From the NCBI GenBank assembly GCA_964006375.1, contig OZ023267.1:37211766-37275765 (forward strand): DNA of 64,000 nt, in the 5' to 3' direction. This document shows positions 30,847-41,869 of this stretch, one piece after another; the first letter of the stretch is position 1; each line of letters begins with the position of its first letter. The notes under the pieces are model-generated. The model saw only the letters and a list, made by a program, of their open reading frames with translations, did not search any database and was not told the DNA's origin. The stretch comes from Tillus elongatus (taxonomy: Eukaryota > Arthropoda > Insecta > Coleoptera > Cleridae). Both the position numbers and the translations under genes were made by a program.

Positions 30847-32877
30847 CAGGGTGTATTTTTGGGTTACAGCATATCTAATTTTAAAGTGGTATAACCTGTG
30901 TTTTTCAAATGGAACAGCCTAATTTTTATGGATTGGTCAGGTAGATCATTAAATTCTGCATCGATGTAGTATAGGTTTCCCTATAGCTATAGTTGATAGT
31001 TTTTGAGTTATAGTGGTTTGTTTTAGTTTCGTTTGTAAAAACTGCATTCTATCTGATACAGGAGCCACAGAGAATGAAACAACTAATATTAATTGTCAGA
31101 TGACAGATAAACGTCACCTACCCAAAACTATAACTATTTTCAGTTCTCAGGTGTTTGAGCCAAGTCTTATATTCTAACTTTTGTGTTATTTAATTTAAAA
31201 TGATTTATAATACTGAAGAATTAGTTAATATGACACTTATTATAGGCGAAAGTCAGCGAAACTGTTTTCTAGCATCTCGTGTGTACACACAAACACATCC
31301 AAACTGAAGACATCCTCAGGAAAAATGTTTCGTAAAATTGTTGGACCGTTTTTTGCGAACTGCTAACGCCAATTATGAAATGTCAACACGCCAAGGGAGA
31401 GTGAGTGGCTATGAAGAAAAACGAATTTTCCATTGTTGCTTCGGCCTTAGGTAATCCGCACACAAGCGTGAGGAAAGTTGCCAAAGAATTAGGAATATCA
31501 AAAACTTCAGTGAACAGAACATTGAGAAAATACAAGTTTCACCCATATAAAATGAAGTTGCAGCAGGCATTGACGAATGCAGATTTTCGAAGTTGCCTCA
31601 GTTTTTGCGAGTGGGCAGTTGAAAAGTACAATGAAAGTGAGATTTTTTAAAATTGCGTGATGTTCAGTGATGAATCTTCATTTTCAAGTTGTGGTAGGGT
31701 TAACGGGCACAACTTTAATTTTTACGCTTTAGAGAATCCGAAGTTTTGCAGATCAGTTGACAACCAGCACCGTTTTACGATAAATGTTTGGGCTGGAATA
31801 ATTGGGACGAATCTTATTGGGCCATATTTCTTTGATGGCCACCTCAACGGGCAGATATACCTGCGTATATTGGAAGAAGATGTAGAGGTGTTTTTGGAAG
31901 ACTTGCCTCTAGATAACAATCGACGACGTATGTGATTTATGCAGGACGGGGCACCAGCACCTTATGATGTTCGCCGATTTCTGAATGATCGGGGTTTCCC
32001 CAATAAATGGATAGGTCGAGGTGGTCCCGTCTCATGGACTGCAAGGTCTCCTGACCTCACATGTCTAGATTTGTTCCAATGGGGCTATATCAGGGAAATT
32101 CTGTGTCAAACACCATCCCACACCACAGGAACTAAGAAGTAAAATTGCAGACGCGTGCAGGGCATTAACTTCGCAAATGTTGAGCGATGTTCAAGAAGAA
32201 ATCTTAAGGAGGGTTAGACTGTGTATTCAGGTCAATGGGCAAAAATTCGAATAACTCTAATGTATCGCTTTTTTAGATTATTTTTTTATGGTAATGACTG
32301 TGGATGACTATTATTAATATAGTTGTTATTATGGTTTACTTCACTTTCTAGTTCGCATAATTACAACTACCTTTATTAACCTGTGTTTACTTTCTGGACG
32401 GTAAAAATACGAACAAGTCCATAATATAACAATCATTGCATGTAGTTGCATTCGTTAAGTTTTTGTGTCGACACATTATCTAGTTACAAGGATAGGATCA
32501 AATACTTTGTATCGTGACCAGCTCATTTTATTTCTGATAATTCTATTCAAACGGAAGTAAGCTCAAACAATGGAAATATAAAAACTGCTGACTTCATTGT
32601 CAAGGAGATGTTTAGGTGTCACCTGACATTGTTCACATCCTCTGTGCCTCATACAGTGACAATCTGACAGTACCATTATTTTTACAAGCGAAACTTATAC
32701 AAACCACTCTAACTCAAAAACTGTCAACTATAGCTATAGGGAAACCTATACTACGTCGATGCAGAATTTAACGATCTACCAAACCAATCCATAAAAATTA
32801 GGGTGTTCCATTTGAAAAACACAAGTTATGCCACCTCAAAATTAGATATGCTCTAACCCAAAAAATAATACACCCTG
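30847..32877 (+). mobile_element. Mariner-type transposon with ~240-bp inverted repeats
   Basis: TA|CAGGGTGTATTTTTGGGTT at 30845 pairs with AATAATACACCCTG|TA ending at 32877-32879. The inverted match runs ~240 bp through TCAAATGGAACA, GATTGGTCAGGTAGATC, TATAGGTTTCCCTATAGC and CAGATGACAG/CTGACATTG-like segments. The 2.03-kb length and internal transposase relic fit a Tc1/mariner element. Long inverted repeats are unusual for classical mariners. Confidence 0.85.
31200..32252 (+). pseudogene. Mariner-type transposase, stops and frameshifts
   Basis: The start MIYNTEELVNM at 31200 leads after a stop near 31300 to LLDRFLRTANYEMSTRQGRVSGYEEK. A shift near 31410 leads to SALGNPHTSVRKVAKELGISKTSVNRTL (helix-turn-helix). 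The catalytic region has MFSDESSF, INVWAGI, GPYFFDGHLNG, FMQDGAPAPY and WTARSPDLTCLDLFQWG, with in-frame stops at ~31648 and ~31933. A final shift near 32120 gives the C-terminus ELRSKIADACRALTS...RLCIQVNGQKFE. The Asp residues are still visible. It is of the same general family as the transposases at 1235-2248 and 62698-63479. Confidence 0.88.
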
Positions 32878-33273
32878 TACAATGATGTTAAATTGTTCTT
32901 TAACTATTTTAAAGTATTGAATGTCGTCTATTAATATTTCGATTTTAAGGCAGCAAAACTTAAAACTCAGCCCACAGCATACGTTGAAAAAAAAAAAAAA
33001 GTCGTAATATTTTCACATATGTCTGATCGCTATAGAGAATGCTACACGGTCACACTTATTTTTAATCTCTATCCAAAAATGTAATAAAAAGTATAGCATT
33101 CCATTTAAAATAACGAAGTTGATAGCTACTTCCGGTGCAACTGGAAGTTCCGCAAAGGTGAATATATTTTCTCGATATAGCTTAGATAATCACAAGAAAA
33201 TTTTGTTAAAACTTTTTTCGGCTAGCTCTAAGGGCAAGGGATATATAGAGGAATTACACACTATTGGGACAGC

Positions 33274-33276
<3 letters not shown>

Positions 33277-33354
<78 letters not shown>
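33277..33354. repeat. (TA)n microsatellite
   Basis: About 39 uninterrupted TA units starting at the TA target site of the mariner-type palindrome end. Confidence 0.95.
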
Positions 33355-33360
<6 letters not shown>

Positions 33361-33593
33361 TTGATTTATTTGTTTGTTTATTTATTTGCCAGAGTAAATT
33401 ACATTACTTTATTACTTTACATACTGTAATCGTAATCCTGCAAAGGAAAACATAGTTTCGTGTTCGCAGGTCTAGTTCCTACATACTAATACTTACTAAC
33501 ATAATATTTCATAACATTTTACATTTGGTTTAAATAGATTTCTCTATCAATACAATGCGGTAAAATTCCCAGGTCAAAACTCACCCAATCAAG

Positions 33594-33875
33594 TTAAATC
33601 CCAACATTTGCCATAACCAAGTTTTTTAATCCAATGGTAGTGGACCATTTCTTCTTATCTAATTTCTTAAGGTCACTTGGAAGGTTGTTATAAAATTTAA
33701 TAGCAGTAATGTGGTTGTCTTTTTCACTTACAGTTTTAGACATTCTAGGTAGAGGTATGACTTTATTTCTTGTCTTACTATTTGAGTTAATGTATATATC
33801 TTTAAGAGTATTATAGCTATAGTAAAGGGATTCAAAAGCAAACAATTGGTTTAGGTTCATAGGATTATCTCTCAC
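33594..33875 (-). pseudogene. LINE ORF2 C-terminal fragment
   Basis: A 93-codon open frame with LFAFESLYYSYNTLKDIY, TRNKVIPLPRMSKT and AIKFYNNLPSDLKKLDKKKW. The YNNLP and KKW-TTIK blocks mark the extreme C-terminus of Jockey/CR1-group LINE polymerases. The polymerase itself is absent. Confidence 0.6.
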
Positions 33876-33964
33876 AAAATTATTTCCATTTGCTTGCTAT
33901 TTTCAGTAGTCTATTTTGTAACCTCAGAGAGGCCTAGGGTTGAACACACTGAGACCTCACAGAG

Positions 33965-34290
33965 AATCTCCGGTGAGATTTGGGGAGTAGGCAGATTGAG
34001 GCCCCGTAATCGAGCTACCACAACCCAACCCACCTTTGTCCACCGCTCTAAGGAGTAGGCAGTTTGATGCCTTAGAGTGTCCTTACATATTTCCTTTACC
34101 CCTTGAAACCAACCCAACCCACCCTTGTCCACCGCTCTAAGGAGTAGGCAGATTAAGGCCTTAAGAGTGTTCTTACATATTTCCTTTACCTCTTGAAACC
34201 AACCCAACCCACCTTTGTCCACCGCTCTAAGGAGTAGGCAGATTGAGGCCTTAGAGTGTCCTTATATATTTCCTTCGCCTCTTGAAAATG
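33965..34290. repeat. ~90-bp minisatellite, about 3.5 copies
   Basis: ACCGCTCTAAGGAGTAGGCA recurs at 34042, 34131 and 34221, with CTTACATATTTCCTTTACC and CCAACCCAACCCACC between, and a partial unit at ~33970. Because 90 is divisible by three, a minus-strand frame stays open across the array (repeating SLERWTKVGWV and KEICK). Confidence 0.88.
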
Positions 34291-34304
34291 GCTCCAAAAC
34301 AGGA

Positions 34305-34417
<113 letters not shown>

Positions 34418-34419
34418 TA

Positions 34420-34555
34420 AATTGAAACTGACACCGGATAGGTTCTAGAGGTCCTAGTTCGTGCTCATTTGAAAAAAAAAAAAAATCAAAATTCAAAAAT
34501 CGGGATCTCCCCATTAGTGCATTTTTTCTACGAAAATTCACTAAAATAACAAATC
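34420..34555 (+). repeat. Dispersed repeat following (AT)n
   Basis: AAATTGAAACTGA, GGTTCTAGAGG, GCTCATTTGAA, GGGATCTCCCCATTAGTG and GAAAATTCACTAAAAT recur in the same order at 49531-49618, and the later part at 24113-24200. It could be a short interspersed element that carries or seeds a TA array at its 5' side. Confidence 0.6.
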
Positions 34556-34661
34556 GCGAGCTTTAATGCAACGCCAGGTCGCAAGAATTAGGCAATTAAT
34601 GAAGTCCATGGATTGTTGTAAACTTACAATAAAGAAGACAGACATGGACATATAAATACAA

Positions 34662-34798
<137 letters not shown>

Positions 34799-34860
34799 TA
34801 TACATATAATCAAAATTTAGATTTTTACTCTTTATATTCAATAAGGCTTTAAATAAATAC

Positions 34861-35025
34861 CTTGTGAGTTAGGCTCTGGTAAGTTTTCCCTTGGAACAAG
34901 ATGCATCACTGTTGTCTTTCCGAACGGCAGTCCTAGTGCACCTAAGGTGACGTTACTGTGGAGGAAGCGACCCTGGTAAATGAGCCGCAGAATTTCCGCC
35001 TTCGTGACGGCTTCTTGACTCCAGT
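34861..35025 (-). CDS. UBL3: UBL3 exon 3 (second half of ubiquitin-like fold)
   Basis: A 165-bp exon between acceptor TTTGCAG and donor AAG|GTATTTA on the minus strand. It encodes (D)[45 protein letters not shown] and LPEPNSQ, nearly the same as vertebrate UBL3 ([40 protein letters not shown]). Phase 1 at both ends agrees with the neighbouring exons. The flanking introns (4.7 and 13.0 kb) are full of transposons. A (TA)n array lies close to the donor. Confidence 0.95.
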
Positions 35026-35119
35026 CTGCAAATTAAAAAAATAATAATAAAAACAAAATAAAAAATGCATTAGTGTAATAGGATTTGAGACAAAACAATC
35101 AATTTGGGTAGTTACATTC

Positions 35120-36185
35120 TTGAGACTTATAAATATTTAAACAAACAAAAATTTTAACAAAACGAAAAACCAAATTCACAAAAAAATATTCTAAAACAAA
35201 AAATGCACTAAAGAGTAAAAAATAATTGCGTATTCTTCTGTCTACAACCTACAATCAACTTATTTTTTCCACTCAATGTACGATCAATGCATTTACCACG
35301 CAAGAATGTAGGTACCCACTTAAACTTAATCTCTAACTCAACACATACCTATGACTAACAGACAATTATCAAAATATTTATTTAGAGTTCACCTAAGCAA
35401 AAACTTTTAAATATATGTGTAGACTGCTTAAAAGACAATCAAATTATTAGGATCATATAATGTAAAATTATTATTATTTTTGGAGTCGGTGTCAGCCAAG
35501 GAAATACGACAATATACCTTACATTAATAATACGAGAATACCTTATGAAATCTATTTTACAAATGAAATTTTATACAATATACTGTGACAATATTCTGGG
35601 ACCTTGAAACGACAATATACCAATACCTAATTAAACTTTTTTACAAATGAATTTGCGTACGCGTTTGCCTCGCTCACTCGGCTATACCCCTCCAACCATT
35701 CTTCCGGGCGCGCGTGCAATCGACCCGCCCGCGCTGCGTGCTGCGTCTATGTGTGTAAAGTGTGTATGCCCATTGTTATATAGTAAGAAATTTCAGGTTA
35801 AGTAGTTACAAACCCATCTTGGCTGACACCGACTCCAAAAATAACAATAATTTTACATTATATGATCCTAATAATTTGATTGTCTTTTAAGCAGTCTACA
35901 CATATATTTAAAACTTTCTGCTTAGGTGAACTCTAAATAAATATTTTGATAATTGTCTGTTAGTCATAGGTAGATATGTGTGGAGTTAGAGGTTAAGTTT
36001 AAGTGGGTACCTACATTCGTGCGTGGTAAATGCATTGATCGTACATTGAGTGGAAAAAATAAGTTGATTGTAAGTTGTAGACAGAATAATACGCAATTAT
36101 TGTTTATTTTTTAGTGCATTTTTTGTTTTAGAATATTTTTTTGTGAAGTGGGTTTTCCATTTTGTTAAAATTTTTGTTTATTTCT
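35120..36185. mobile_element. Foldback element with ~380-bp arms
   Basis: Left arm (about 35120-35515) and right arm (about 35815-36185) are inverted copies: TTTTTGGAGTCGGTGTCAGC with its complement GCTGACACCGACTCCAAAAA, ATAATGTAAAATTATT, AGTCTACACATATA, GGTACCCACTTAAAC and CAAAAAATGCACTA. The ~300-bp centre contains an AT-rich half and a strikingly GC-rich block (35650-35745). No open frame of note is present. The family is unknown and could be a foldback transposon or a palindromic amplification. Confidence 0.75.
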
Positions 36186-36284
36186 TTATTTTTAGTGAAT
36201 CTGAAGCTTTATATCTGATTTAATTAGACAGAAGCGCAACGGTGTGATCCACAATCATCATCAATGTAGTCGAAGTCAATTATA

Positions 36285-36500
36285 TACGCATTATTAAGGA
36301 TAACTCAAAAACTACTGGTTGGATCCTGATCACATTTATATGAGACCACACGAGAAGCACCAGCTTTCAAATAAAAAATCATCAAAATCGGTTCACCTAG
36401 AAAAAAGTTCTGAGGTAACACACATAAAAAAAACTAAAAAAAAACATACAGTCGAATTGAGAACCGCCTCCTTTTTTTGAAGTCGGTTAATAAAGATGTA
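36285..36500 (+). mobile_element. RTE/SINE-type 3' end
   Basis: Contains AAAACTACTGGTTGGATC, CCAGCTTTCAAATAAAAAAT, ATCAAAATCGGTTCACC and GAGAACCGCCTCCTTTTTTT followed by GAAGTCGGTTAATAAA. This combination is familiar from RTE-type LINE 3' ends and derived SINEs of insects. It is recognised from memory of the motif only. Confidence 0.5.
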
Positions 36501-36781
36501 AATACTGGCTTCACAATTATTGCTTAGAACGGTTTCAGGAAGTAATTTTCTATACTTTTCATCCCACTAATACGTAAATTTCTACCGCTTAGCAAGTTTC
36601 CGAGTCTTACTACTTACTTCTCGGAAACTTGAAAAACTGGGTCTTATTCCTGACAAATTTCTTAGTAAATTCATGAAGGAGGGTTCAGAGCAGACCTTGA
36701 AATTAGTTTATCAAAATAAAAACGGATTTCAAGAATAAGACACCGTCGTATGGAGGTTTGAACGATATTAATTTTTCAAAA

Positions 36782-36830
36782 ATTTTCGGGACGCAGCAAG
36801 TGCGTTATGGTAGCGAATTTTCATTAAATG
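36782..36830. repeat. Dispersed terminal motif GGGACGCAGCAAGTGCG
   Basis: GGGACGCAGCAAGTGCG then TTATGGTAGCGAATTTTC matches ends found at 48298, 48602 (inverted), 50967-51003 (inverted) and 61378. It is probably one terminus of a Tc1-like or MITE family. Confidence 0.6.
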
Positions 36831-36928
36831 CTTCCAATTTGCATAACTCAATTTTCTATAAACCTAGAAAGTTGAGTTTCGATGTGTAGTAAGGAATTTA
36901 CAAGGGCAACATACCAACTTTACTTCGC

Positions 36929-37157
36929 TGGCCTGAGAGTTTGCCTGACTAGAATTCGATTGAAAATGTTTGGGAGTGCCTTAAACAGGAACCGAGGAAA
37001 GAAGTGGTTACTACAAAGGTGCAATTGATAGAGAGAAGAATTTACCACTGGAATCATAATGAAAAATTAAAACATATTGCCAAGAATTGTATCGAAAGTA
37101 TTCCCTGAACGATTCGGGCATGGATAGATGCAAAAGGGGGACCAACAAAATATTAAT
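36929..37157 (+). pseudogene. Tc1-like transposase C-terminal fragment
   Basis: The frame reads WPESLPD, stop, NSIENVWECLKQ, then TTKVQLIERRIYHWN and, after another stop, TIRAWIDAKGGPTKY. SPDLNPIENVW is the third-Asp region of Tc1-type transposases, so this is their C-terminal ~75 residues with two stops. The rest of the gene was not found upstream. Confidence 0.7.
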
Positions 37158-37159
37158 AA

Positions 37160-38290
37160 TTGTGAAATATAATTAATGATTTCATTGTAAATTATATAAT
37201 TTGTACCTCCGCAAGTATTGTTTTACTTAACTTGGCCTTATGGATTTAAATTTTTGGGTCATTCTAACAAGTGACCAGGGACTCTAAATATGGAAGAAAA
37301 CGCGTCAGTTATAATATAATTAAAAAAAAAAGGTTTCGCGGACAGATGCGGGTATTGTTTTGAAAAAATCTTTCAAGGTGTCAAAAATTTTCAGAGATAC
37401 CCACAGTAGGCGACCTTAAGCAGCACAATCTATATAGAAGTTATACTCCAAATGAGGTCAGACTTTCAGCTTGGTAGCGGGGTAACAAGGGGCTTGAGAC
37501 GAAAAAAAAGTTAGCACTAGATATTCCGTTCGCTAACGTAATATTAAGGTTCAAAAGCTATGTTACAAAAACATTGGTTGGTTATAATTGAAACGTTGAT
37601 AATAGACACAATTCATTCTACGGTAAAGATAGGCTTACAAGATTTTTATTAAAACAAATAAGTAAACATTCATCTGCCTAAAAATTGGCTGAAAGCAAAT
37701 ATTAATGATGATATCCAAGCAAATATAATATCAAAAAAGTTCACTCTTATTAAAAAACTCCCTACCATCGTGTAAAGCGTGTGTCTAAATGAGAACACGC
37801 AAGGAAATTAAACTCTGTGTCCTAAAGGGCTAAACGTGGCATTAACGTGAAATAAATACAATTCACGGGAACTCTTTAATAAATTGCATTTCTTAATAGC
37901 GAACTACAGCGTGTTGGTAACATTTTAAAATGTCAACTTTTCCACTGTTTTAATACAAAACGTTAGCAACAATAGATGTTTTTTGGGTACACTGACCCTG
38001 CTATTATTATTACTATTATTATTACTATTATTATTGAATTTTACTTGTGTTTACTACAGGGCTACCGAGAATGCGCTGTGGTATTAATAAATGATATCTG
38101 TTGGCTTTATTTTGACCTTTTTAAAATCTTAAGCCGGAGGGCAGCCCTTACAAGTGCCTCTTTGATTTGAAACATTCATTAGTCTAGTCGACAGGTTGGA
38201 AAAAGTGGGGTTAGGTGGAAAAAGGTTCAGAGGTGGTTAATTAACATTTTCTTAACTCTTGGACCTCGAGGACCCTGTGCGAAAAAAGAG
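37160..38290. other. UBL3 intron DNA without recognised genes
   Basis: Nothing recognisable apart from a short interrupted (ATT)n run at ~38003-38034. Confidence 0.5.
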
Positions 38291-38956
38291 GGGGTGGGAC
38301 GACTGCGGTAGCCTCCAGCTTTTGCAGACATGGATCCAACTGAAAAAGTGTGGGCCATCTTAAAAAAATTACTCCTACAATGTAGTTCACCAGACAGGTA
38401 GTTTCAGATAGAAAAAGGTCGGAAGTTAATGAAACTTTGGGAAGTTTTTGAAGGATGGTTAATAAACATTTTCTCAAGTTTTGGACCTCGAGGCCCTTTG
38501 CGAAAAAAGAGTGGGAGGGGGTGTACTGCAAAATTTTCGACCTTTCTCCGGTTTTTCCTTAATAACTTTTTTCCCTTACATACTACGGTAAAGACTTTTT
38601 TGTAGAGCATTAAATTTCCTATTCAAACTTGTTTGTATGTCAAATGGTTACCGAGATATGGCACTTCGAATTTTTTTTAAATCAAAATTCGCTAAAAAAT
38701 GCCGAAAAAACAGAATTCCACCTTATTCCTTCTGTTATACCCGAATTATTGTGAAATGTTGTTGTCATTATGATTTCTGGTTACAACCGCGAACTTCGTA
38801 AACCACCAACCACCCCCGCTCCCCCTTCCTCCCCAAACCTCAATTCACAAAAGCATATTTTCTTCTCTGATGAAATCCAACCATACTCACTCCATGTTGG
38901 TATTGATATTAGTTACTCTTCCGATCGGTATCCCCCCTCACCTCACCCCCTTCCCC

Positions 38957-39757
38957 TCAGGGCTCGTCCGCGGCCTTGCCGCCCAGATAGCACTGCAACC
39001 TTTGGTTGATTGTGCATACCCTTAGTCTTACTCCACCCATTCCAAAATCACTGTGCCTTGAGCTAGTCTGCACAGCGATTGGTAGGGTGAAGTTTTATAT
39101 TGCTCTGTCTCCGGTCTAGACTGACCGTAGATCAGTTGTCTTTTGCGGTCCAGAGCTTCACACTCGCACAAGATGTGCAGGGCTAATTCCTCCCTCTCGC
39201 CGCAGAGTCTGCATGCGAGGTACCCTTCGAACCACCCCATTTTATGCATGCTGACGACCATGTGTCCCATCAAGAGACCTGTTATGTTTCTGAGCTATCC
39301 TCTGCTAAGATTTAGTAGCTCCACAACTCTCTTTGAACTGGGTTCGTCAATTATTGATTTGCCATGTCTGAGCCCTGGACAGTCTGCCCAGTACACCTTG
39401 TGTTGGTTTCTGACCCAGGACTTAATGGCTCCCCTGGCAGGGCTCTTAGTCACGCCCAGAACCGGTTCTGATCCCATAAATGGTTTTGCTGACCCACTCT
39501 TTGCGAGATTGTCAGCTTCTTCATTGCCTTTGACCGCCGAGTGACCCGGCACCCAGATGAGGGTCACCTCATTCTGCTCAGCCAGGTCGCTCGTCTCGTC
39601 TCGGCACTCACTCACCAGCCAGGAATTTACCCGTGGGCTACTTAGTGCCTTAAAGGCTGCCTGGGTGCTTGTGGCTATGACGATCCGTTTGTTCATGTAG
39701 CCCCTCATCTTGTTCTCCCGCACACAGTGCAGGATGGCGTACGCCCCCCCCCCCCCC
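38957..39757 (-). mobile_element. RNase H-encoding LINE 3' end, copy B
   Basis: On the minus strand from ~39740 the frame reads AYAILHCVRENKMRGYMNK, IATSTQAAFKALSS (RNase H Asp changed from D-SQ to T-TQ), IWVPGHSAVKGNEEADNLA and, after a frame break at ~39290, CRLCGEREELALHILCEC. The 3' tail (GGCCGCGGACGAGCCCTGAG) ends at ~38957 without a clear poly(A). It is 5'-truncated in the RNase H domain at a run of ~15 C (39743-39757). It lies inside the inverted-repeat element. Confidence 0.85.
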
Positions 39758-39951
39758 ACACACACATAATTTACTACCTACATTTTTACGTTCGTACTAA
39801 TATTTATATCCTTTTTTCTGATTACAGACATAAAGAGTGATTGCTGATCATATATCGTGAATCGTCAGAAAGGAATCGGTGCAGTTATTCGTTATCGTTT
39901 CAAGAGAGCCTGGTGAATCCGTGTTTGCGCAAATTCGAGTACCTCTTGGAG

Positions 39952-41024
39952 ATGGCGTCTACATCTAGTCAATCAGACTTGTGTTTTATTTGTAAAAGAG
40001 TTGAATCAGGTGAACTAACTGTTGTGAAAGCCAGAGGAGTTGCCAGACTGTTGGTGTCCAGTGTGAAAAGGAAACTTTCGGCAGATGAACAGTTTCTTCG
40101 TGGGTTGAGTGAAGTGAGAGTGCACAGTGCGATGCAGCGAATACAGCGAATTCGACAGCGTCATCATTACTGCTGAAGATGTGGACGTACTTATACTGTT
40201 GACAGCATTAGGTACTTCCACAAAGAACATCTATCTTCAGAAAAGTGGAAGAGGCAGTGATCCCAGTGTCCTCTACTCGCCAAGTTCCTGTCCTTTTCCC
40301 CCCAAGGACAGACTTTTCCTCCACGCAGTGAGTGGTTGTGATACCACGTCAGCACCGTATGGATTGGGGAAGAAAAACATTTGCAGCACTTACCTGAAGA
40401 ATACCCCACTCTCTGCAGCAGTGGCTCCGTTTCTCACACCAAACGCCACTCCTTAGCAGATCAGCGACGCTGGAGAAAAGTTCCTGGTAGCAATTTATGG
40501 AGGCGACATCGACAATGACAACCTCGACGACCTGCGGTACCGATTATTAACACGATCAGTGACTAAGGCTAAATTGCAACTGCCCGCCTACCACCAACAA
40601 GGCACGCGGCCAAGTACCACTCCCTCCGCACTTACCAGCAAGTACAGGCGTGGTTAGGCAATGAACTTCTCCCATCAGTTTGGGGCTGGAGCCTAACCAC
40701 GCAAGGGGTACTACCAATCCCCACAACCAGAAATGCTGCGCCGGATAACATCCTCCAGATTGTTTCATGCAAGTGCTGCAAAGGCTGTAGTACCGGAGCT
40801 TGCAGCTGCAAGAAAGCAGGCCTTAGGTGCTCAGCAATGTGCAAGCACTGCACAGGCCATTCCTGCGAAAACGCTCCCGCAACTGATTTGAACGAGGAGG
40901 ATTCACCAGACATAGTCGACGAATACGACGACGGCGAGGACATCATTAACAGCCTGATCGCTCAGGAGGACGGCAAGCTGTTAGAAGCAGAAGCAACGGC
41001 TAAGAAACCCCGACAGCAACTTTA
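39952..41024 (+). pseudogene. Remnant of unclassified gene with SGCDTTS and Cys-rich motifs
   Basis: Three reading frames can be joined by eye. The N-terminus from ATG 39952 is MASTSSQSDLCFICKRVES. An abrupt jump at ~40135 leads to FDSVIITAEDVDVLILLTAL, DRLFLHAVSGCDTTSAPYG, then after a stop at 40454 EKFLVAIYGGDIDND. Last, in a third frame, come GNELLPSVWGWSLTTQGVLP and CKCCKGCSTGACSCKKAGLR...CKHCTGHSC. The EDVDVLILL and HA-SGCDTTS motifs suggest a PIN/FEN-like nuclease fold, and the terminal Cys cluster resembles CXC-type domains. Similar proteins are repetitive in invertebrate genomes but I cannot name the family. A large internal deletion is inferred from the jump. Confidence 0.6.
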
Positions 41025-41869
41025 ATGAGTGCAAATGAGTACCTACTATGATTTGTTCATGTATATATGAGTACATTTCAATAATAATATATCTATTTCA
41101 TATAATGTTTCCTTGTGAATACCTTAATATTGTTAATTACTTTTTTTTCCACGAAAGGACTACGTTTTTTTGCCTGCCCTGTGATAATTATGTAGTGGGG
41201 GTGGGGGATATCAATCCAGAAAGTAACAAATATTAATATCAACATGGAGTGGGTATGGTTGGATTTCATCAGAGAAGAAAATTAGCTTTTGTGAATTGGG
41301 ATTGGGTGGGGAAGGGGGAGTGGGGGTGGGTGGGGCTTTCCGAAGTTGACGGTTGTAACCAGAAATTATAATGACAACAACATTTCACAATAATTCGGGT
41401 ATAACAGAAGAAATAAGGTGAAATTCTGCATTCTTCGGCATTTTTAAGCGAATATTGATAAAAATTTTTTCGAAGCGCCATATCTCAGTAACGATTTGAC
41501 ATACAAACATGTTTGAATAGTCAAAATAGTAGGAAATTTAACGCTCTACAAAAAAGTCTAAGATGTTTTTGCCGTAGTATGTAAGGGAAAAAAGTTATTA
41601 AGGAAAAACCGGAGAGAGGTCGAAAATTTTGCAGCCCCCCCCCCCCCTCTTTTTTGCGCACAGGGCCCTCGAGGTCCAAAAGTTGAGAAAATGTTAATTA
41701 ACCACCTCTGAACAACATCCCAAAGTTTCATTAACTTCCGACCTTTTTCTATCTGAAACTACCTGTCGGCTGAACTACATGTAGGAGTAATTCTTTTAAG
41801 ATGGCCCACACTTTTTCAGTTGGATCCATGTCTGCAAAAGTTGGAGGCTACCGCAGAAACGGAACCCAG

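Larger units (their letters stand above)
30421..33276. mobile_element. Palindromic mariner-type element split by a mariner
   Basis: Outer ends are TA|CAGGTGTCCCAATAGTGTG (30419-30439) and CACTATTGGGACAGCCTG|TA (33259-33278). The arms pair over ~400 bp (30421-30846 and 32878-33276), including ATATTTTCTCGATATAGCTTA-type, CTTCCGGTTGCACCGGAAG and GCTGTGGGCTGAG blocks. The arms would join at CATCATTGTACAATGATG, so the original was a long hairpin. A second transposon (30847-32877) now occupies the central TA. The right end abuts a (TA)n array. Confidence 0.82.
38300..41860. mobile_element. Inverted-repeat element carrying an unclassified gene
   Basis: Arms of ~0.6 kb (about 38305-38950 and 41195-41855) are inverted copies: CTTTTGCAGACATGGATCCA, CCGACCTTTTTCTATCTGAA, ATTTTCGACCT, CATACTACGGTAAAGAC and GATGAAATCCAACCATACTC with their complements. 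The left arm has an additional internal duplication (GGACCTCGAGG...GCGAAAAAAGAG at 38262 and 38483). Between the arms are a 5'-truncated LINE insertion (38957-39757) and the remains of one gene (39952-41024). Termini and target duplication are not clear, so the class of element is undetermined. Confidence 0.7.

Noticed and set aside
33119..33364. Open frames of repeated Tyr-Ile residues over TA arrays (also 34186-34448, 34541-34841, 49335-49532, 61689-61886)
   Set aside because: These are translations of (TA)n microsatellites and have no coding evidence.
35650..35745. CG-rich block as a candidate CpG-island promoter
   Set aside because: It lies in the centre of a foldback element in an intron with no start codon or exon beside it; kept only as an observation.
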